Origin: Campylobacteraceae bacterium
GTDB lineage: Bacteria > Campylobacterota > Campylobacteria > Campylobacterales > Sulfurovaceae
Direction of reading: 5' to 3'
Assembly (NCBI GenBank): GCA_026983875.1
Contig: JALSTG010000156.1
Location: 1-40,952, forward strand
DNA: 40,952 nt
The notes under the pieces: model-generated
Told to the model about the DNA's origin: nothing
Databases searched by the model: none
What the model saw: the letters and a program-made list of their open reading frames with translations, nothing else
In this document: positions 10,703-19,305 of the stretch, piece by piece
How the letters are laid out: every line of letters starts with the position of its first letter
How positions within the stretch are numbered: the stretch's first letter is position 1
Made by a program: the position numbers and the translations under genes

Positions 10703-11056
10703 ATGCAGAGAATAAAACTGCTGGCAATGGCTTCGGTACTGACTGTCGCCCTGAGCGTATCCGTCAGTGCGGGCAATGCCGATCTGGTCAAAGAGGGTGA
10801 GAAGATCTTCAACACCAAAAAGATCGGCAACTGCCTGGCCTGTCATGCCGTCAACGGTAAAAAGATTAATAACCCAGGAAATCTTGGTCCCAAATTGCAG
10901 GGACTCTCTGCATGGCCTGAGCAGGCGCTGTACGATAAGGTCTACGATCCCTATGCGACCAATCCGATCTCGGCGATGCCGCCGTTTGGTAAGAATGGGG
11001 TGTTGGATGACCATCAGATCAAGGCTGTCGTCGCCTATCTCAAGACGATCAACTAA
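10703..11056 (+). CDS. soxX: SoxX, monoheme cytochrome c
   Basis: Signal peptide; CLACHAVNGKKINNPGNLGPKLQGLSAWPEQALYDKVYDPYATNPISAMPPFGKNGVL; cluster context. Confidence 0.88.
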   Translation: MQRIKLLAMASVLTVALSVSVSAGNADLVKEGEKIFNTKKIGNCLACHAVNGKKINNPGNLGPKLQGLSAWPEQALYDKVYDPYATNPISAMPPFGKNGVLDDHQIKAVVAYLKTIN

Positions 11057-11084
11057 TCAAACTCCACGAAAGAAAGGAACGAAC

Positions 11085-11567
11085 ATGGAAAGAAGAAAAT
11101 TTTTGGGTATGGGTGCAGGACTGCTGGCGGTAGCGGCGGCAACTCCTTCTGCAGTTTTTGCTACGAACTATCGTGAAAAACTTCCTAAAGTTTGGAAAAT
11201 CAAAAACGATGAGAAGGCCAAGGGCGAGGATATGAAGGGGGTCAATGAGGCAATCAAGGCGATCTTCGGCAGCGACAAAGTCGAAGAGGGCAAGATCAAA
11301 CTCAAAGCTCCCGATATCGCCGAAAACGGTGCGGTTGTACCCGTAACGTTTCAGGCCGAAGGCGCCAAGAAAATCGCTCTGATGCAGACGGCGGATCCCG
11401 AAGCGGTCGTCGCCATCTTCGACGTTCCCGAGCGTGGAATCCCCAATTACTCTGTCCGGATCAAGATGCAACAGACTGGGCATGTCGTTGTCGTCGCCGA
11501 GATTGACGGCAAGCTCTACAAAGCTGATAAAGTCGTAAAAGTCACCGTCGGCGGTTGCGGCGGCTGA
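11085..11567 (+). CDS. soxY: SoxY, sulfur carrier subunit, Tat-exported
   Basis: MERRKFLGMGAG Tat motif and C-terminal GGCGG carrier-Cys motif; ATG 11085 after AAAGGAAC. Confidence 0.94.
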   Translation: MERRKFLGMGAGLLAVAAATPSAVFATNYREKLPKVWKIKNDEKAKGEDMKGVNEAIKAIFGSDKVEEGKIKLKAPDIAENGAVVPVTFQAEGAKKIALMQTADPEAVVAIFDVPERGIPNYSVRIKMQQTGHVVVVAEIDGKLYKADKVVKVTVGGCGG

Positions 11568-11648
11568 TGACCGGAGTAATTTAGAATCTAGTGAGCGTTA
11601 AAGAACGGAACAGAAAAAAGTACGAAAAGAAATGAAAGGATCCATACT

Positions 11649-11942
11649 ATGAGAATCAAAGCAAAATCCAAAGGCGATAAAACCGAAGTCAAGGTGATGA
11701 TGAAGCATCCCATGCTCAGCTACCGGGAAGCGAAGAAAAAAGGTAAAGAAGCCAACTTTATCGTCTATGTCACCGCCAAGAACGAGGGAGCGCTTGTCTA
11801 CGAAGTCTCTACAAGCCAATTTCTCTCCAAGAACCCCTACATGAAGTTCTACTTCAAAGGCGGGAAAAAAGGAGAAGAGGTCGAGATTACCTGGGTAGAC
11901 CTCAAGGGTAAGACCAAGACCGGCAAGGCCAAGATCAAGTAA
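11649..11942 (+). CDS. soxZ: SoxZ, sulfur carrier partner of SoxY
   Basis: MRIKAKSKGDKTEVKVMMKHPMLSYREAKKKGKEANFIVYVTAKNEGALVYEVSTSQFLSKNPYMKFYFKGGKKGEEVEITWVDLKG. Confidence 0.94.
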   Translation: MRIKAKSKGDKTEVKVMMKHPMLSYREAKKKGKEANFIVYVTAKNEGALVYEVSTSQFLSKNPYMKFYFKGGKKGEEVEITWVDLKGKTKTGKAKIK

Positions 11943-11979
11943 ACCGACCTGCGGGTCCCGTCCTCAGAAAGGAGTAAAG

Positions 11980-12882
11980 ATGAAGAAGAGTATCGTCAGG
12001 GCATCCGTATTGATGCTAGTCGGAAGTGTTTTCCTGGTCGCTGGGGGCTACAATGCCCAAGCGGAAAAAGACCGTAAAGCACTGGTCCAGTATATGGAGA
12101 AGAAGTTTTCCGATCCTGCGAAAAACAAAGCCATGTTCTTCCCCTATGCGACGGATGAAGACATCAACAAGCATCTCAAAAAGGGTGTGAAGTTTGAAGA
12201 ATTTCGGCTAGGATCCTACGCCATCGACAAGGGTGGCCGCGACCAGTACGAAGAGATCAAAGAGATGCCTCCCTATGAGGACAATATCGACGCGGGAGAG
12301 GAGCTCTACAAGAAGTACGCCTTCTTCAAGAAGTGCTTCCCCGATCCCGCTATCGCCGGCGAGTATCCCAAATTCGACGACAAAAGCGGCAAAGTCGTTA
12401 CCCTGACCCGGGCCATCAACCAGTGCCTCGTCGCTAACGGCGAAAAGCCTTGGAAGATGACCAAGGGCAAGATCGCCGACCTGGAAGCCTATTTTGCCGC
12501 CAAGAGCGCCGAAGCGGGTAAAAAGGTCAATATCCAGATTAACTCCAAGGCGGCGGCCGATGCCTACGAGCGGGGTAAAAAAGAGTATTACAGCCAGCGG
12601 GGTTATCTGAAGCTCTCCTGCGCCAACTGTCATGTCCAGGGAAGCGGAAACCGCGTTCGTAGAGAGTACCTCTCACCTCTGCTTGGGCATACGACTCATT
12701 TCCCCGTCTATCGCCTGAAGTGGCAGGGGCTGGGCACGCTGGAGCGCCGGATCAAAGGATGCGAGAAGAACCAGGGCGAGAATCCCCACAAGCCTTCGAG
12801 CGATTGGACGGCGGAGATGCTCTATTTCATGTCCTATATGTCCAACGGACTGCCCGTCGATGGGCCCGATGTCAGAAGATAA
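11980..12882 (+). CDS. soxA: SoxA, L-cysteine S-thiosulfotransferase cytochrome c subunit, single CxxCH
   Basis: Signal peptide; one heme motif (LSCANCHVQGSGNRVRREYLSPLLGHTTHFPVYRLKWQGLGTLERRIKGCEKN) with a downstream KGC candidate heme-ligand/active Cys. Confidence 0.92.
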   Translation: MKKSIVRASVLMLVGSVFLVAGGYNAQAEKDRKALVQYMEKKFSDPAKNKAMFFPYATDEDINKHLKKGVKFEEFRLGSYAIDKGGRDQYEEIKEMPPYEDNIDAGEELYKKYAFFKKCFPDPAIAGEYPKFDDKSGKVVTLTRAINQCLVANGEKPWKMTKGKIADLEAYFAAKSAEAGKKVNIQINSKAAADAYERGKKEYYSQRGYLKLSCANCHVQGSGNRVRREYLSPLLGHTTHFPVYRLKWQGLGTLERRIKGCEKNQGENPHKPSSDWTAEMLYFMSYMSNGLPVDGPDVRR

Positions 12883-12892
12883 GGAGTCCAGG

Positions 12893-13339
12893 ATGAACAG
12901 CATTAAGAAAATAGCGACAACTCTCGGCCTAGGGCTTGCCCTCACGGCAGCCGCTACGGCGGGCGATGCGATGAAGATGGTGGACGAAGCGGCCAAACTC
13001 GATGTCAAAAAGGTCTGCGACGTCAAAGCAAACGGAGCTGCCAAGGTTCTGGCGGTCGCCGAGAAGTACAATCCGGCGGCGGTCGAGTTGGGAGTGGAGT
13101 TTAAGCGTCTGGGAATCCGCAACAGCGTCTATATCAAGGGACTCAAAGAGGCGGTCAAAGCCAAGAAGCCCGAAGTGACCCTGAAATACAAGGCCAAGGG
13201 TAAAGAGAAGAAAAAGACCTTCAAGACCGACTACGCTGCGTGGAGAGCCTGTACCTTCGCCGTACGCGCTCTGCAGCAGGTCAAAGAGGCGGACAAGACC
13301 TATCGCCTGGCGATTCCCGGCGACGGGTTTAAGTTCTGA
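12893..13339 (+). CDS. Uncharacterised secreted protein between soxA and soxB
   Basis: MNSIKKIATTLGLGLALTAAATAGDAMKMVDEAAKLDVKKVCDVKANG...; AGGAGTCCAGG upstream of ATG 12893; signal peptide-like N-terminus; no family recognised. Confidence 0.8.
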   Translation: MNSIKKIATTLGLGLALTAAATAGDAMKMVDEAAKLDVKKVCDVKANGAAKVLAVAEKYNPAAVELGVEFKRLGIRNSVYIKGLKEAVKAKKPEVTLKYKAKGKEKKKTFKTDYAAWRACTFAVRALQQVKEADKTYRLAIPGDGFKF

Positions 13340-13377
13340 TTTCTCCCTCCGGAGGAATCGGATTTAATGCAAAGCAC

Positions 13378-13413
13378 AAAGCTGAAGGCTTGAGCGCAGA
13401 GCTTTTTGCTTTT
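13378..13413 (+). terminator. Possible intra-cluster hairpin plus T-rich tail upstream of soxB
   Basis: AAAGCT (13378-13383) and AGCTTT (13400-13405) inverted repeat followed by TTGCTTTT. Confidence 0.3.
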
Positions 13414-13445
13414 AGCTTTCATCTATACAAAAGAAAAGGATCACA

Positions 13446-15215
13446 ATGAACAGACGAGAATTTGTCTACATGATGGCAGTTCTGGGATCGGCCCCGCTTT
13501 TTGCCAACTCTCACATGCGCATCTCTCCCAACGGCGATTTGAAGGACTACTACAAGCTCAAGCCCTTCGGGAACGCTCGGATTCTGCACATGACCGACAG
13601 CCATGCTCAATTGATGCCGGTCTATTTCCGGGAGCCCAGCGTCAACCTTGGAGTGGGCGAGAATTTCGGCAAGCCTCCCCATATCGTCGGTGAGCACTTC
13701 ATGAAGTACTACGGTATTACCGGCAACAAACGCCTGGAGTATGCTTTGACCTGCCTGAACTTCGACAAACACGCCGAAGTGATGGGCCGGGTCGGCGGCT
13801 TTGCTCAGCTCAAAACCGTCGTCGATTTCCTCCGGGGAGACTTCGGCAAAGAGAAGACCCTTTTCCTCGACGGCGGAGACACCTGGCAAGGAAGCTGGAC
13901 TTCGCTTCAGACCCGCGGTAAAGACATGGTCGGTGCCCTGAACCTCTTGGGAGTGGACGTCTGTACCGGACACTGGGAGTTTACCTATACCGAACCCGAG
14001 ATTCTCGAGAACATCAAGCTCCTCAAAGCCGAGTTCGTTGCCCAGAACGTCAAGGTCAAGGAAGATGCCATCATGGAGGAGAAGTTCACGCCCTACGATG
14101 AAGATACCGGCTGGGCCTTCAAACCCTACACCATGAAGAAGCTGGGCAACGCCCGCGTCGCTGTGATCGGCCAGGCCTTCCCCTATACGACCATCGCCAA
14201 TCCCCAACGTTTCATCCCTGACCTGACTTTCGGGATCAACGACGGCGATATGCAGGAGCTGGTCACCTATATCCGCAAGAAGGAGAAACCCGATGCCGTG
14301 ATCGTCATCTCTCACAACGGTTACGATGTCGATAAAAAGATGGCCCAAAACGTCAGCGGTATCGACTTTATCATGGGCGGCCACACCCACGACGGCGTTC
14401 CCGAAGCCTATCCTGTCAAGAACAAAGGCGGCGTGACTTACGTCTGCAACGCCGGCTCCAACGGCAAGTTCCTCAACGTTCTGGATCTCGATATCCAAAA
14501 CGGCAAGGTCAAGGACTTCAAATTTACCCTGCTGCCGATCTTCAGCGACCTGATCCCCGAAGACAAGCAGATGAAAGAGTATATTGCCAAAGTCCGCAAG
14601 CCTTATGAGAAGGATCTCAATCGCGTCATCGCTACGACGGAGGTGACCCTCTTCCGCCGGGGTAACTTCAACGGAAGCTGGGATCAGATCATCTGTGACG
14701 CGCTGCGGGAGGTCAAGGGTGCGGATATCAGCCTCTCCCCCGGCTTCCGCTGGGGAACGACGGTAATCCCCGGTCAGGAGATCACCTTCGACGATCTGGC
14801 GACCCAGACGGCGATGACCTATCCCGAGACCTACCTCCGGGAGATGGACGGTGCGACGGTCAAGATGATTCTCGAAGACGTGGCCGACAACCTCTTTAAC
14901 CCCGACCCCTACTATCAGCAGGGAGGGGATATGGTCCGGACCGGAGGTATCAGTTACAAGTTTGATCCTCTGGCTAAAATCGGAAGTCGCCTGAGCGACA
15001 TTACTCTGGCCAACGGCCAGAAGCTCGACCCCAAGAAGAAATACAAAGTTGCAGGCTGGGCGACCGTGGGCTCCAAATCTCCCGGCGAGCCCATCTGGGA
15101 GACCGTGGAAACTTATCTCAAGGCTCACAAGCATATCAAGCAGGTCAAAGTCGACACCCCCGAACTTATTCACGTTAAGAACAACCCCGGCATCACCTAC
15201 AAATGCAAGGGCTAA
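13446..15215 (+). CDS. soxB: SoxB, thiosulfohydrolase, Tat-exported
   Basis: MNRREFVYMMAVLGS Tat motif; metallophosphatase/5'-nucleotidase motifs (ILHMTDSHAQLMPVYFREPS, FLDGGDTWQGSWTSLQTRG, VVISHNGYDVDKKMAQ, FIMGGHTHDGVP). Confidence 0.95.
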   Translation: MNRREFVYMMAVLGSAPLFANSHMRISPNGDLKDYYKLKPFGNARILHMTDSHAQLMPVYFREPSVNLGVGENFGKPPHIVGEHFMKYYGITGNKRLEYALTCLNFDKHAEVMGRVGGFAQLKTVVDFLRGDFGKEKTLFLDGGDTWQGSWTSLQTRGKDMVGALNLLGVDVCTGHWEFTYTEPEILENIKLLKAEFVAQNVKVKEDAIMEEKFTPYDEDTGWAFKPYTMKKLGNARVAVIGQAFPYTTIANPQRFIPDLTFGINDGDMQELVTYIRKKEKPDAVIVISHNGYDVDKKMAQNVSGIDFIMGGHTHDGVPEAYPVKNKGGVTYVCNAGSNGKFLNVLDLDIQNGKVKDFKFTLLPIFSDLIPEDKQMKEYIAKVRKPYEKDLNRVIATTEVTLFRRGNFNGSWDQIICDALREVKGADISLSPGFRWGTTVIPGQEITFDDLATQTAMTYPETYLREMDGATVKMILEDVADNLFNPDPYYQQGGDMVRTGGISYKFDPLAKIGSRLSDITLANGQKLDPKKKYKVAGWATVGSKSPGEPIWETVETYLKAHKHIKQVKVDTPELIHVKNNPGITYKCKG

Positions 15216-15315
15216 GCCCTTCTGCCTCCCCTTCCGGGGCGGAGTTTAAAGCAGTGTTTGTTTCTCCCTCAAAGTCTTCATTTTTGCGTTAAAATCAGCT
15301 CCTAAAGACCGATCG

Positions 15316-16146
15316 ATGTTTAAGATACCACTCAAAACGCTTTTTGTTTTTCCTCTTTTTCCCCTGACGATTCAAACAGTTTGTGCCGGTTTCCAGGAGG
15401 GACAGAAACTCTTCGAGGCTCGTTGCAGCAGTTGCCATCTTAGCTATGTCCCGGAAAAGCAGATCAAAGAGAACTTTTTTGAAAAGAACAACACGATGCT
15501 GAAACTGAAAGCTCCCACGGCCAATATGCTGGCTTGGGCAATTACCGAAGGGCCGAGGAAGATCGGGGATCCCGAAGATCCAGAAATGCGTCAGGCTGAG
15601 ATTGAAGAGTACCTGAGGGATGCATTGGAACACCCCGATCCGGACGACTCCATCTGCAATCGTTCGGTCATGAAATATTATGCTACCAAAATGCCGATCT
15701 TAGGTCTTAAAGATCGAGAAATTGCAGACTTGGCTAGCTATTTTATGGGCTACAAAGTTCATCGGAAAGCGAAGCATCCCAAGGTGAAAAGGCGATTGGG
15801 CAAGGCGTTTAGCCTCAAGAAGCTGCTGGCCGAGGCGAAAAAGAGCGGCAAGACACTCATCGTCGAGGCCAGTTCTCCCACTTGCCACTACTGTAAAAAG
15901 ATGGAAAAAGAGGTCATCGACGATCCCGAAATCCGGGCGAAGCTCCGTCAGGGATTTCTCCTGACGGAGCTCAACGTGGACGAGACCCGACTGCCGCCGA
16001 AACTCTCGCCGGTCTATCAGCAGATTACCCCCAGTTTCTTTTTTCTCTCCCCCCAAGGTGAGTTGCTTGGCCACTACCCCGGCAGTTGGAACAAAAGCGA
16101 TTTTTCCCGTATGCTTGATCAGTTCGCACCGAAAAAGCGTCGTTAA
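15316..16146 (+). CDS. Cytochrome c domain fused to a thioredoxin-like domain
   Basis: N-terminal signal peptide and CSSCH heme motif; C-terminal thioredoxin-like segment SGKTLIVEASSPTCHYCKKMEKEVIDDPEI...QQITPSFFFLSPQGELLGHYPGS. Confidence 0.82.
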   Translation: MFKIPLKTLFVFPLFPLTIQTVCAGFQEGQKLFEARCSSCHLSYVPEKQIKENFFEKNNTMLKLKAPTANMLAWAITEGPRKIGDPEDPEMRQAEIEEYLRDALEHPDPDDSICNRSVMKYYATKMPILGLKDREIADLASYFMGYKVHRKAKHPKVKRRLGKAFSLKKLLAEAKKSGKTLIVEASSPTCHYCKKMEKEVIDDPEIRAKLRQGFLLTELNVDETRLPPKLSPVYQQITPSFFFLSPQGELLGHYPGSWNKSDFSRMLDQFAPKKRR

Positions 16147-16307
16147 TCCTCCAAAGCAATCCCCCTCCCTTGAGGCTTGCTTCCTACGGTAACAACCTCG
16201 GAGCCTTCTAAATAAAATAACCTTCCTTAATAGGCGACTTATTCAAACTTGGTTATGCTAATCCCATAGTGATACTTCACTGCAAACCATTGAAAAAGGG
16301 GAAGAGT

Positions 16308-16625
16308 ATGTCATTGATGAAAGCTCCTGAAAATACGCCGGTCTGGACCAATGAGGCCAACTGCAAAGCGTGTGACCTTTGCGTCTCCGTCTGTCCGGCG
16401 GGCGTTCTGGCGATGCGCTACGAGCCGCATTCCGTTTTGGGGTCGATGATTACGATCATTGCGCCTGAGGATTGCATCGGCTGTAACGAGTGTGAGCTGG
16501 CCTGTCCTGATTTTGCCATTTATGTGGCGGATAAGAAGGAGTACAAGTTCGCCAAGCTGAGCGATCAGGCTAAAGAGCGCGCGAAAAAAATCGCCGAAAA
16601 CGATTATATGATGCTCGGCGCATAA
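16308..16625 (+). CDS. oorD: 2-oxoglutarate:acceptor oxidoreductase delta subunit (2[4Fe-4S] ferredoxin)
   Basis: CKACDLCVSVCPAGVL and CIGCNECELACPDFAIYV; first gene of oorDABC. Confidence 0.92.
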   Translation: MSLMKAPENTPVWTNEANCKACDLCVSVCPAGVLAMRYEPHSVLGSMITIIAPEDCIGCNECELACPDFAIYVADKKEYKFAKLSDQAKERAKKIAENDYMMLGA

Positions 16626-16639
16626 CTGAAGGAGGTTGT

Positions 16640-17779
16640 ATGAGCAAAAAAAGAGAAGTGATTGCTTCAGGTAACGATCTGGCAGCTATGGCAGCTGTCG
16701 ACGCCGGATGTATGTTTTTCGGAGGCTATCCGATTACCCCGTCCAGTGAAGTCATGCACACCATCTCCGACCTGCTTCCCAAAGTGGGAGGCGTGGCGAT
16801 CCAGATGGAAGACGAGATCGGCGGTGTCGCCGCAGCGATCGGCGCCTCGATGAGCGGTGTCCGGAGCCTTACGGCTACATCGGGTCCCGGAATCAGTCTT
16901 AAGGCGGAGAACCTGGGATTGGCACAGATGGCCGAGGTTCCCCTGGTCGTCGTCAACGTGATGCGGGGCGGTCCCTCCACGGGGTTGCCGACCCGCGTCA
17001 GCCAGGGAGACGTCGCTCAGGCCAAAAACCCCAGCCACGGAGACTACAAGTCGATTACCCTCTGCGCAGGCAACCTGGCGGAGTGTTATACCGAAACGGT
17101 TCGTGCCTTCAATCTCGCCGATCGCTTCATGCAGCCGGTTTTCGTGCTTTTGGACGAGACCATCGGCCATATGCACGCCAAAGCGGAGCTGCCGACGGTC
17201 GAAGAGGTCAAGGCCAGTATCAAACCTCGTAGAAAGTTTGAGGGGGATCCCAAGGATTACCATCCCTACGAAGTGCCTCAGGATGAGCCGGCGATTCTCA
17301 ATCCCATGTTCCAGGGGTATCGCTACCATTTCACCGGACTCCATCACGATCGCGATGGTTTCCCGACAGAGGAGAAGGAGACCTGCCGCAAGCTGATCGA
17401 TCGCCTCTTCCGGAAGGTCGACGAGCATCGTGACGAGATCGAACTGAACGAAGAGTATCTGCTCGATGATGCCGATATTCTCTTGATCGGCTACGGATCG
17501 GCATCACTGGCGATCCGTGAGGCGATCGACCGTCTCCGAGAACAAGGAATCAAAGCCGGAATGTTCCGTCCCATCACCCTCTGGCCCAGTCCCGAAGAGC
17601 GCCTCTTCGAGCTGGGACAGAAGTTTGACAAAGTGCTCTCCATCGAGCTCAATCAGGGCCAGTATCTTGAGGAGATCCAGCGCGCCATGGGCCGCAAAGA
17701 TATCCAGAAGCTGACGAAAACCAATGGACGGCCCTTCTCGCCCCAGGATATTATCGATAAAGTCAAGGAGGTATTCTAA
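16640..17779 (+). CDS. oorA: 2-oxoglutarate:acceptor oxidoreductase alpha subunit
   Basis: MSKKREVIASGNDLAAMAAVDAGCMFFGGYPITPSSEVMHTISDLLP; TSGPGISLKAENLGLAQMAEVPLVVVNVMRGGPSTGLPT. Confidence 0.95.
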   Translation: MSKKREVIASGNDLAAMAAVDAGCMFFGGYPITPSSEVMHTISDLLPKVGGVAIQMEDEIGGVAAAIGASMSGVRSLTATSGPGISLKAENLGLAQMAEVPLVVVNVMRGGPSTGLPTRVSQGDVAQAKNPSHGDYKSITLCAGNLAECYTETVRAFNLADRFMQPVFVLLDETIGHMHAKAELPTVEEVKASIKPRRKFEGDPKDYHPYEVPQDEPAILNPMFQGYRYHFTGLHHDRDGFPTEEKETCRKLIDRLFRKVDEHRDEIELNEEYLLDDADILLIGYGSASLAIREAIDRLREQGIKAGMFRPITLWPSPEERLFELGQKFDKVLSIELNQGQYLEEIQRAMGRKDIQKLTKTNGRPFSPQDIIDKVKEVF

Positions 17780-17780
17780 G

Positions 17781-18638
17781 ATGGCATTTAATTACGACGA
17801 ATATTTACGCACCGAAAAGATGCCCACGCTCTGGTGCTGGGGCTGTGGAGACGGAGTCATTCTCAAAGCCTTCATCCGTGCGGTTGACAAGCTCGGATGG
17901 AACAAAGACGATGTCTGCGTAGTGTCGGGAATCGGCTGTTCCGGCCGTTTCAGCTCCTATGTGGATTTCAATACCGTTCATACGACCCACGGTCGGACCG
18001 TCGCCTTTGCCACGGGGATCAAACTGGCCAATCCCGACAAGCATGTCATTTGCGTCGCCGGCGACGGCGATGCCCTGGCGATCGGCGGGAACCATACGAT
18101 CCACGGATGCCGCCGCAATATCGATATGACACTGATCGTGATCCAGAACTTTATCTACGGCTTGACCAATTCCCAAACATCCCCGACCACTCCTCGGGGC
18201 TTCTGGACCGTCAGCCAGAAAGCCGGAAACATCGATCCTACCTTCGACGGCTGCAAGCTGGCCGAAGCAGCCGGCGCCTCCTTTGTCGCCCGTGAAAACG
18301 TCTCCGAGCCTCGGAAGCTGGAGAAGGTGCTCTACAAGGCGCTGGCCCACAAAGGCTTTAGTTATGTCGAGGCGATGTCCAACTGCCACATCAACCTGGG
18401 ACGGAAGAACAAAATGGCCAGTGCGATAGAGAATCTCGATTGGATCGACTCTATCACGATGCCCAAGAAAAAATGGGACGCGCTGAGCGAAGAGGAGAAG
18501 ATCAATTACCTGCCTACCGGTGTGCTCAAAGAGGATACCGAGGCGGAAGAGTACTGCGATATGTATGAAGAGGTCAAAAAGGTGCATCAGGGTCTGCGGC
18601 CCAAGATTACACCCGACGATTTCAAGAAAAAAATCTAA
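17781..18638 (+). CDS. oorB: 2-oxoglutarate:acceptor oxidoreductase beta subunit
   Basis: PTLWCWGCGDGVILKAFIRAV; TPP motif GDGDALAIGGNHTIHGCRRN; ATG at 17781 just after the oorA stop. Confidence 0.95.
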   Translation: MAFNYDEYLRTEKMPTLWCWGCGDGVILKAFIRAVDKLGWNKDDVCVVSGIGCSGRFSSYVDFNTVHTTHGRTVAFATGIKLANPDKHVICVAGDGDALAIGGNHTIHGCRRNIDMTLIVIQNFIYGLTNSQTSPTTPRGFWTVSQKAGNIDPTFDGCKLAEAAGASFVARENVSEPRKLEKVLYKALAHKGFSYVEAMSNCHINLGRKNKMASAIENLDWIDSITMPKKKWDALSEEEKINYLPTGVLKEDTEAEEYCDMYEEVKKVHQGLRPKITPDDFKKKI

Positions 18639-18649
18639 GGGGCAGGAAG

Positions 18650-19219
18650 ATGAGCAGAATTGTCATGCGATTTACCGGTGTCGGCGGCCAGGGTGTCCTC
18701 CTGGCGGGAGAGATTTTTGCCGCGGCAAAAATCAAAATGGGAGGATACGGTGTCAAGACGGCGACCTACACTTCCCAGGTTCGTGGTGGCCCTACCGTGG
18801 TCGACATCCAGCTCGACGACAAAGAGATCTATTATCCCTACGCCATCGACGGCCAGATCGACTTTATGCTCTCCGTCGCCGACAAGAGCTATCAGCTCTT
18901 CAAAGACGGCGTTGCGGAGGGGGGCACGATCGTCATCGACCCCAACCTGGTCTATCCTAGCGAAGAGGATAAGAAAAAATATAAAATCTACGAGATCCCC
19001 ATTATCACCATCGCCAAGGAAGAGGTGGGTAACGTCATTACTCAGAGCGTCGTCGCTCTAGCGATTGCCAACACGATGACGAAAGCTCTGCCCGACGATG
19101 TGCTGATCGAGACGATGTTGAGCAAGGTTCCCAAAAAGGTTCATGAAGCTAACCTCAAAGCCTACGAGCTGGGTAAAAAATACGCGTTAGAAGCGCTGGA
19201 AAAGGGCCCCGCTAAATAA
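18650..19219 (+). CDS. oorC: 2-oxoglutarate:acceptor oxidoreductase gamma subunit
   Basis: RFTGVGGQGVLLAGEIFAAAKIKMGGYGVKTATYTSQVRGGPTVVDIQLDDKEI. Confidence 0.95.
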   Translation: MSRIVMRFTGVGGQGVLLAGEIFAAAKIKMGGYGVKTATYTSQVRGGPTVVDIQLDDKEIYYPYAIDGQIDFMLSVADKSYQLFKDGVAEGGTIVIDPNLVYPSEEDKKKYKIYEIPIITIAKEEVGNVITQSVVALAIANTMTKALPDDVLIETMLSKVPKKVHEANLKAYELGKKYALEALEKGPAK

Positions 19220-19230
19220 GCTTCTCCTTC

Positions 19231-19261
19231 CGGTCCTTTCGGGCCGAAATCTCTCTTTTTC
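19231..19261 (+). terminator. Probable Rho-independent terminator after oorC
   Basis: CGGTCC-TTTC-GGGCCG stem-loop (one G-T wobble) followed by aaatctctcttttt. Confidence 0.6.
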
Positions 19262-19272
19262 ACTATTTCAAG

Positions 19273-19278
19273 TATAAT
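19273..19278 (+). promoter_or_regulatory. Candidate -10 (TATAAT) for proC
   Basis: Exact TATAAT 27 nt upstream of the proC ATG, after the oorC terminator. Confidence 0.55.
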
Positions 19279-19305
19279 CTTTCCAAAAAGCGGAAGGATA
19301 AATCA

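Noticed and set aside
13419-15173. 584-aa minus-strand ORF antisense to soxB
   Set aside because: Mirror of soxB codon structure; no domain recognised and soxB is certain.
15221-15250. Intrinsic terminator after soxB (CCCC-TTCC-GGGG)
   Set aside because: The stem is short and imperfect with no convincing T-tract, so it was not listed as a feature.
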